Source of the DNA: Desulfobacterales bacterium
GTDB lineage: Bacteria > Desulfobacterota > DSM-4660 > Desulfatiglandales > JALVZP01
Direction of reading: 5' to 3'
Assembly: GCA_027037575.1 (NCBI GenBank)
Contig: JALVZP010000210.1
Location: 1 to 8,024, forward strand
DNA length: 8,024 bases
Below, one piece after another: positions 5,448 through 8,024 of this stretch; the first letter of the stretch is position 1; every line of letters starts with the position of its first letter. The position numbers were made by a program, and so were the translations under genes. Below the pieces are notes generated by a model. That model was not told the origin of the DNA, searched no databases, and worked only from the letters and a program-made list of their open reading frames with translations.

Positions 5448-6474
5448 ATTCTTCTTTCCATATCATTAATATTGGGCTTGCAACAAATATGGAAGAATAT
5501 GTCCCTACAACTATACCAACAAGCATTGCAAAGGCAAAATCATGAATAACATTTCCACCCAAGAGGAATAGTGCAAGGACAACAAATAATGTAGTGGAAG
5601 ATGTGAGGACTGTCCTGCTTAGTGTCTCATTTATACTCCTATTTACAATTACCTCAAATGGCATCTTCTTTTTCTTCCTCAGATTCTCCCTTATCCTATC
5701 AAATACAATTATCGTATCATTTAAAGAGTATCCAACAATTGTCAGTAAAGCTGCCACAACAGAAAGTGATATCTCTTTTTGAGTAATAAGGAATGCACCA
5801 ACTGTTATTGTGACATCATGAATAAGTGCTATTATTGCTCCAAGCGCATATCTTAATTTCAAATATGCGCTAAGTCCCAAGGTCACTATCATTGCAATAA
5901 ATATAAGCCATGTTATTCTTACTCCAAAAGATGATGCAACAGATACAGAGATTCCAAGGGCAGCAGCCATAATAATGCTCATCATCCATTTCATTTCAAA
6001 TCTTCCGGATATGTATATGGCAATAAAAAGAATGGAATAAAATATTGCAAGAAGTGCCTTTCTTTTTAGCTGTTTTCCTATTTTCGGGCCTACCATCTCA
6101 ACCCTTCTTATATCCACTCCTTTCCCAAATTTTGCCTTTAATGCATCTTTTACATTATCATGGATAGAGGCAAGATCTATATTGGTCTTCCTTACCCTTA
6201 TAAGATATTCATGAGCTCCTTTTTCTTTAAATTCCTGAATAATGCTATCCTCTAATTTTACAGGCCTTAATGCCTCCCTTATCTCATCTATACTCACTTT
6301 TTTATTAAATCTTACCTGAATAACTGCTCCCCCTGTAAAGTCCACTCCATATCTTGGTCCTTTCCATATAAGAAGTATCAAAGTAATGAGAATAAGTGTT
6401 CCAGAAACAAGATATGCAATTCTCCTTTTCCCCACGAAATCTATATTCACATCTGGCTTTATAATCTCTATCAT
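5434..6474 (-). CDS. secF: Sec translocon accessory subunit SecF, with an apparent extra TM hairpin
   Basis: SecF works with SecD in the cytoplasmic membrane, using the ion gradient to help pull preproteins through SecYEG. Hallmarks in this 346-residue protein: TM1 at 17-36, VDFTGG at 44-49, a small external domain to about 135, VGPKIG at 128-133, TM2 at 138-157, ALIHDV near 216-221, and the SLNDTIIVFDRIREN motif at 250-264 with conserved Asp253 and Asp259, then TM5 and TM6 at about 287-337. Between GRFE (157-160) and LRYALGAI (from 207) there are about 46 residues with two further hydrophobic segments that are absent from the E. coli SecF I can recall; this would give eight rather than six helices. 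The start ATG 6474 has an excellent ribosome binding site overlapping the secD stop, and the gap to secD is 10 bp. The C-terminus overlaps the TPR gene by 14 bp. Confidence 0.95.
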   Translation of the reverse strand: MIEIIKPDVNIDFVGKRRIAYLVSGTLILITLILLIWKGPRYGVDFTGGAVIQVRFNKKVSIDEIREALRPVKLEDSIIQEFKEKGAHEYLIRVRKTNIDLASIHDNVKDALKAKFGKGVDIRRVEMVGPKIGKQLKRKALLAIFYSILFIAIYISGRFEMKWMMSIIMAAALGISVSVASSFGVRITWLIFIAMIVTLGLSAYLKLRYALGAIIALIHDVTITVGAFLITQKEISLSVVAALLTIVGYSLNDTIIVFDRIRENLRKKKKMPFEVIVNRSINETLSRTVLTSSTTLFVVLALFLLGGNVIHDFAFAMLVGIVVGTYSSIFVASPILMIWKEEFGKR

Positions 6475-6478
6475 ATAT

Positions 6479-6485
6479 CTCCCCC
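6479..6485 (-). promoter_or_regulatory. Ribosome binding site for secF
   Basis: GGGGGAG on the minus strand, 4 nt before ATG 6474. Its first G is the last base of the secD TAG stop (6485-6487), so secD termination and secF initiation are adjacent and likely coupled. Confidence 0.7.
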
Positions 6486-8024
6486 TATATCAGGACCTTC
6501 TTCCATCCCTTTATCACATAAAGGTAGTCAAATATGATCCTTGTTATAAATATTGCAGTAAACATACTTGCAACAATTCCTATACTAAGTGTTACGGCAA
6601 ACCCTCTTATTGGACCTGTCCCAAATTGAAAGAGTATCAAGGCAGCAATAAGAGTGGTAAGATTTGCATCCAGGATTGTAACAAATGCCCTCCCATATCC
6701 TGTATCAATTGCTGCAATAGGGCCTTTCCCAGATCTCAGTTCTTCTCTTATCCTTTCGAATATAAGCACATTTGCATCTACTGCCATACCAATAGTAAGG
6801 ATAATTCCTGCAATTCCAGGGAGGGTTAGTGTTGCACCAAACATAGCAAGTCCTGCCATGATGAAGATAATATTCAGGATAAGTGCAAAATCTGCAATAA
6901 GACCAGAAAGGTTATAGTATACGGCCATAAAGATAACAACTGTTATTCCACCAATTAATGCCGCCTTTATACCCTTTTCTATAGAATCTCTTCCAAGACT
7001 TGGACCAACAGTCCTTTCTTCTATTACCTTTACAGGTGCAGGCAGTGCACCTGCCCTTAAAACAATAGCAAGATCATGTGCCTCTTCCATTGTAAATGCA
7101 CCCGTTATCTGTGCCCTTCCACCGGTGATCTTTTCCTGTATGACAGGTGCAGAATAGATCTTATTATCCAGTATAATAGCAAGCCTCTTTCCTACATATT
7201 CTCCAGTAATCCTTGCAAATATCTTTGCCCCTCTGGAATCAAATGTAAGAAGTACATACGGCTCATTTGTCCTTGGATCTATCTGAACTCTTGCATCAGT
7301 GATATATTCTCCAGTAAGTAATGTCCTTTTTCTTACAAGAAATGGTATCTTTATTCTCTTTCCTGTTACTGGATCTATCTTTTCCTGATAAAGTATCTCA
7401 TCACCTGGTGGAATCCTTCCTTTAAGAGCCTCTTCAACACTATGCTCATCATCTACTAATTTGAATTCTAAGAGGGCAGTCTTCCCAATAAGCTTTATTG
7501 CCCTTCTTGGATCCTTTATCCCTGGAAGCTGGACAAGTATAGTGTGATGTTGCTGCTTCCTTATATCTGGTTCACTTACTCCAAACTGATCTACCCTGTT
7601 CCTTATTGTCTCAATTGCCTGATCCACTGCCAAATTCATTATCCTCATTTTTGCCTTTGGTTTAAGTCTAAGGGTCAATCTGTTCCCAATCTGACTTACA
7701 TTAAACTCTGGATATTCTCTTTTAATAATATCTTTAAGAACATCTCCATCTTTTTCTCTCATCAAAATAATATCTATTCCATCAATACCTACTCTCTCTA
7801 TCTTCCTATACCTAATTCTCTTTTTTCTCATATCATGTTTTAGCTCATCCAGTATCCTATCTAAGTGATTCTCCACTGCCTTTTTTACATCTACATCTAA
7901 TACCAGATGTATTCCTCCTTTAAGATCAAGACCAAGATGAATCTTTTTGTCAGGAAGTACTTTTTTTGCCCAATCAGGCAGCCTATTATAGATAGGGAGA
8001 CTTGGTATAAGATAGATTATGCCA
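6485..8024 (-). CDS. secD: Sec translocon accessory subunit SecD, 5' end outside the window
   Basis: About 513 codons are visible; the frame stays open to the right edge, so only the start and part of the first membrane helix are missing. The GTG at 7876 is an internal Val, not the start: upstream codons encode the conserved LGLDLKGG motif (visible residues 30-37). The large external P1 region follows, with the RNRVDQFGVSEPDI signature near 141-153. After TVGPSLG (338-344) come the membrane helices at about 355-370, 374-394, 397-421, 450-466 and 474-496. GMAVDANVLIFERIREE carries the conserved intramembrane Asp416 (codon 6776-6778), important for proton or sodium coupling in SecD. It partners with SecF to drive late translocation and SecY recycling. 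SecD and SecF are separate proteins here, as in E. coli and unlike the fused SecDF of Bacillus and some others. It is the first visible gene of the seven-gene run; yajC could lie upstream, but this cannot be seen. Confidence 0.97.
   Translation of the reverse strand, partial: GIIYLIPSLPIYNRLPDWAKKVLPDKKIHLGLDLKGGIHLVLDVDVKKAVENHLDRILDELKHDMRKKRIRYRKIERVGIDGIDIILMREKDGDVLKDIIKREYPEFNVSQIGNRLTLRLKPKAKMRIMNLAVDQAIETIRNRVDQFGVSEPDIRKQQHHTILVQLPGIKDPRRAIKLIGKTALLEFKLVDDEHSVEEALKGRIPPGDEILYQEKIDPVTGKRIKIPFLVRKRTLLTGEYITDARVQIDPRTNEPYVLLTFDSRGAKIFARITGEYVGKRLAIILDNKIYSAPVIQEKITGGRAQITGAFTMEEAHDLAIVLRAGALPAPVKVIEERTVGPSLGRDSIEKGIKAALIGGITVVIFMAVYYNLSGLIADFALILNIIFIMAGLAMFGATLTLPGIAGIILTIGMAVDANVLIFERIREELRSGKGPIAAIDTGYGRAFVTILDANLTTLIAALILFQFGTGPIRGFAVTLSIGIVASMFTAIFITRIIFDYLYVIKGWKKVLI

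Noticed and set aside
6386..6829. A plus-strand open frame spanning the secF-secD junction
   Set aside because: Lys/Asn/Cys-rich low-information translation opposite highly conserved SecD and SecF motifs; a shadow frame.
7876..7876. GTG at 7874-7876 as the secD start
   Set aside because: The codons beyond it encode the conserved SecD LGLDLKGG region, so it is an internal valine.
1020..8024. Frequent CTTATCC/ATCCTT-like words, possibly a dispersed repeat
   Set aside because: On the coding strand these are GGATAAG-type strings produced by common AGG, ATA and AAG codons; no fixed spacing or extended unit was seen.

Overview
The window is AT-rich, gene-dense bacterial DNA with almost no intergenic space. 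Proteins are rich in Lys, Ile, Glu and Arg, and Arg and Ile are often encoded by AGA/AGG and ATA. That codon style, the separate SecD and SecF proteins, a methanogen-type thymidylate synthase and a Fur–FeoA fusion suggest a poorly characterised, possibly thermophilic or anaerobic bacterium. I cannot name the phylum from sequence alone; the lineage and the thermophily are inferences.

Left arm (+ strand, 1-1015): the 3' end of a small protein with an OB-fold-like pattern, followed at once by a Fur-family regulator whose C-terminus is a FeoA (SH3-like) domain. This pair is the end of an operon that begins before the window. No feoB is visible.

Right arm (- strand, 8024 down to 1008): one compact seven-gene run, in transcription order secD (5' end outside the window), secF, a membrane-anchored TPR protein, a methanogen-type thymidylate synthase, rlmN, dut and a small RIO/Kdo-kinase-like protein kinase. 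The junctions are: secD-secF 10 bp gap, secF-TPR 14 bp overlap, TPR-thyA 1 bp overlap (TAATG), thyA-rlmN 4 bp overlap (ATGA), rlmN-dut about 38 bp overlap, dut-kinase 8 bp overlap. This looks like one translationally coupled transcript. Its promoter must lie upstream of the window (position above 8024).

Functionally the run combines protein export (SecDF, with a probably extracytoplasmic TPR partner), thymidylate supply (dUTPase makes dUMP, the substrate of thymidylate synthase), translation fidelity (RlmN modifies 23S rRNA and tRNA) and a kinase of unknown target. The two arms converge and their stop codons overlap by 8 bp, leaving no room for a conventional intergenic terminator.

The points most worth a second look are a SecF with an apparent extra pair of membrane helices between TM2 and TM3, the Fur–FeoA fusion with an unusual recognition helix, and a thymidylate synthase that keeps the catalytic Cys and dUMP-selecting Asn but seems to lack the paired phosphate-binding arginines. 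No mobile element, CRISPR array, tRNA or rRNA was seen, and no gene-free stretch exceeds 300 bases.
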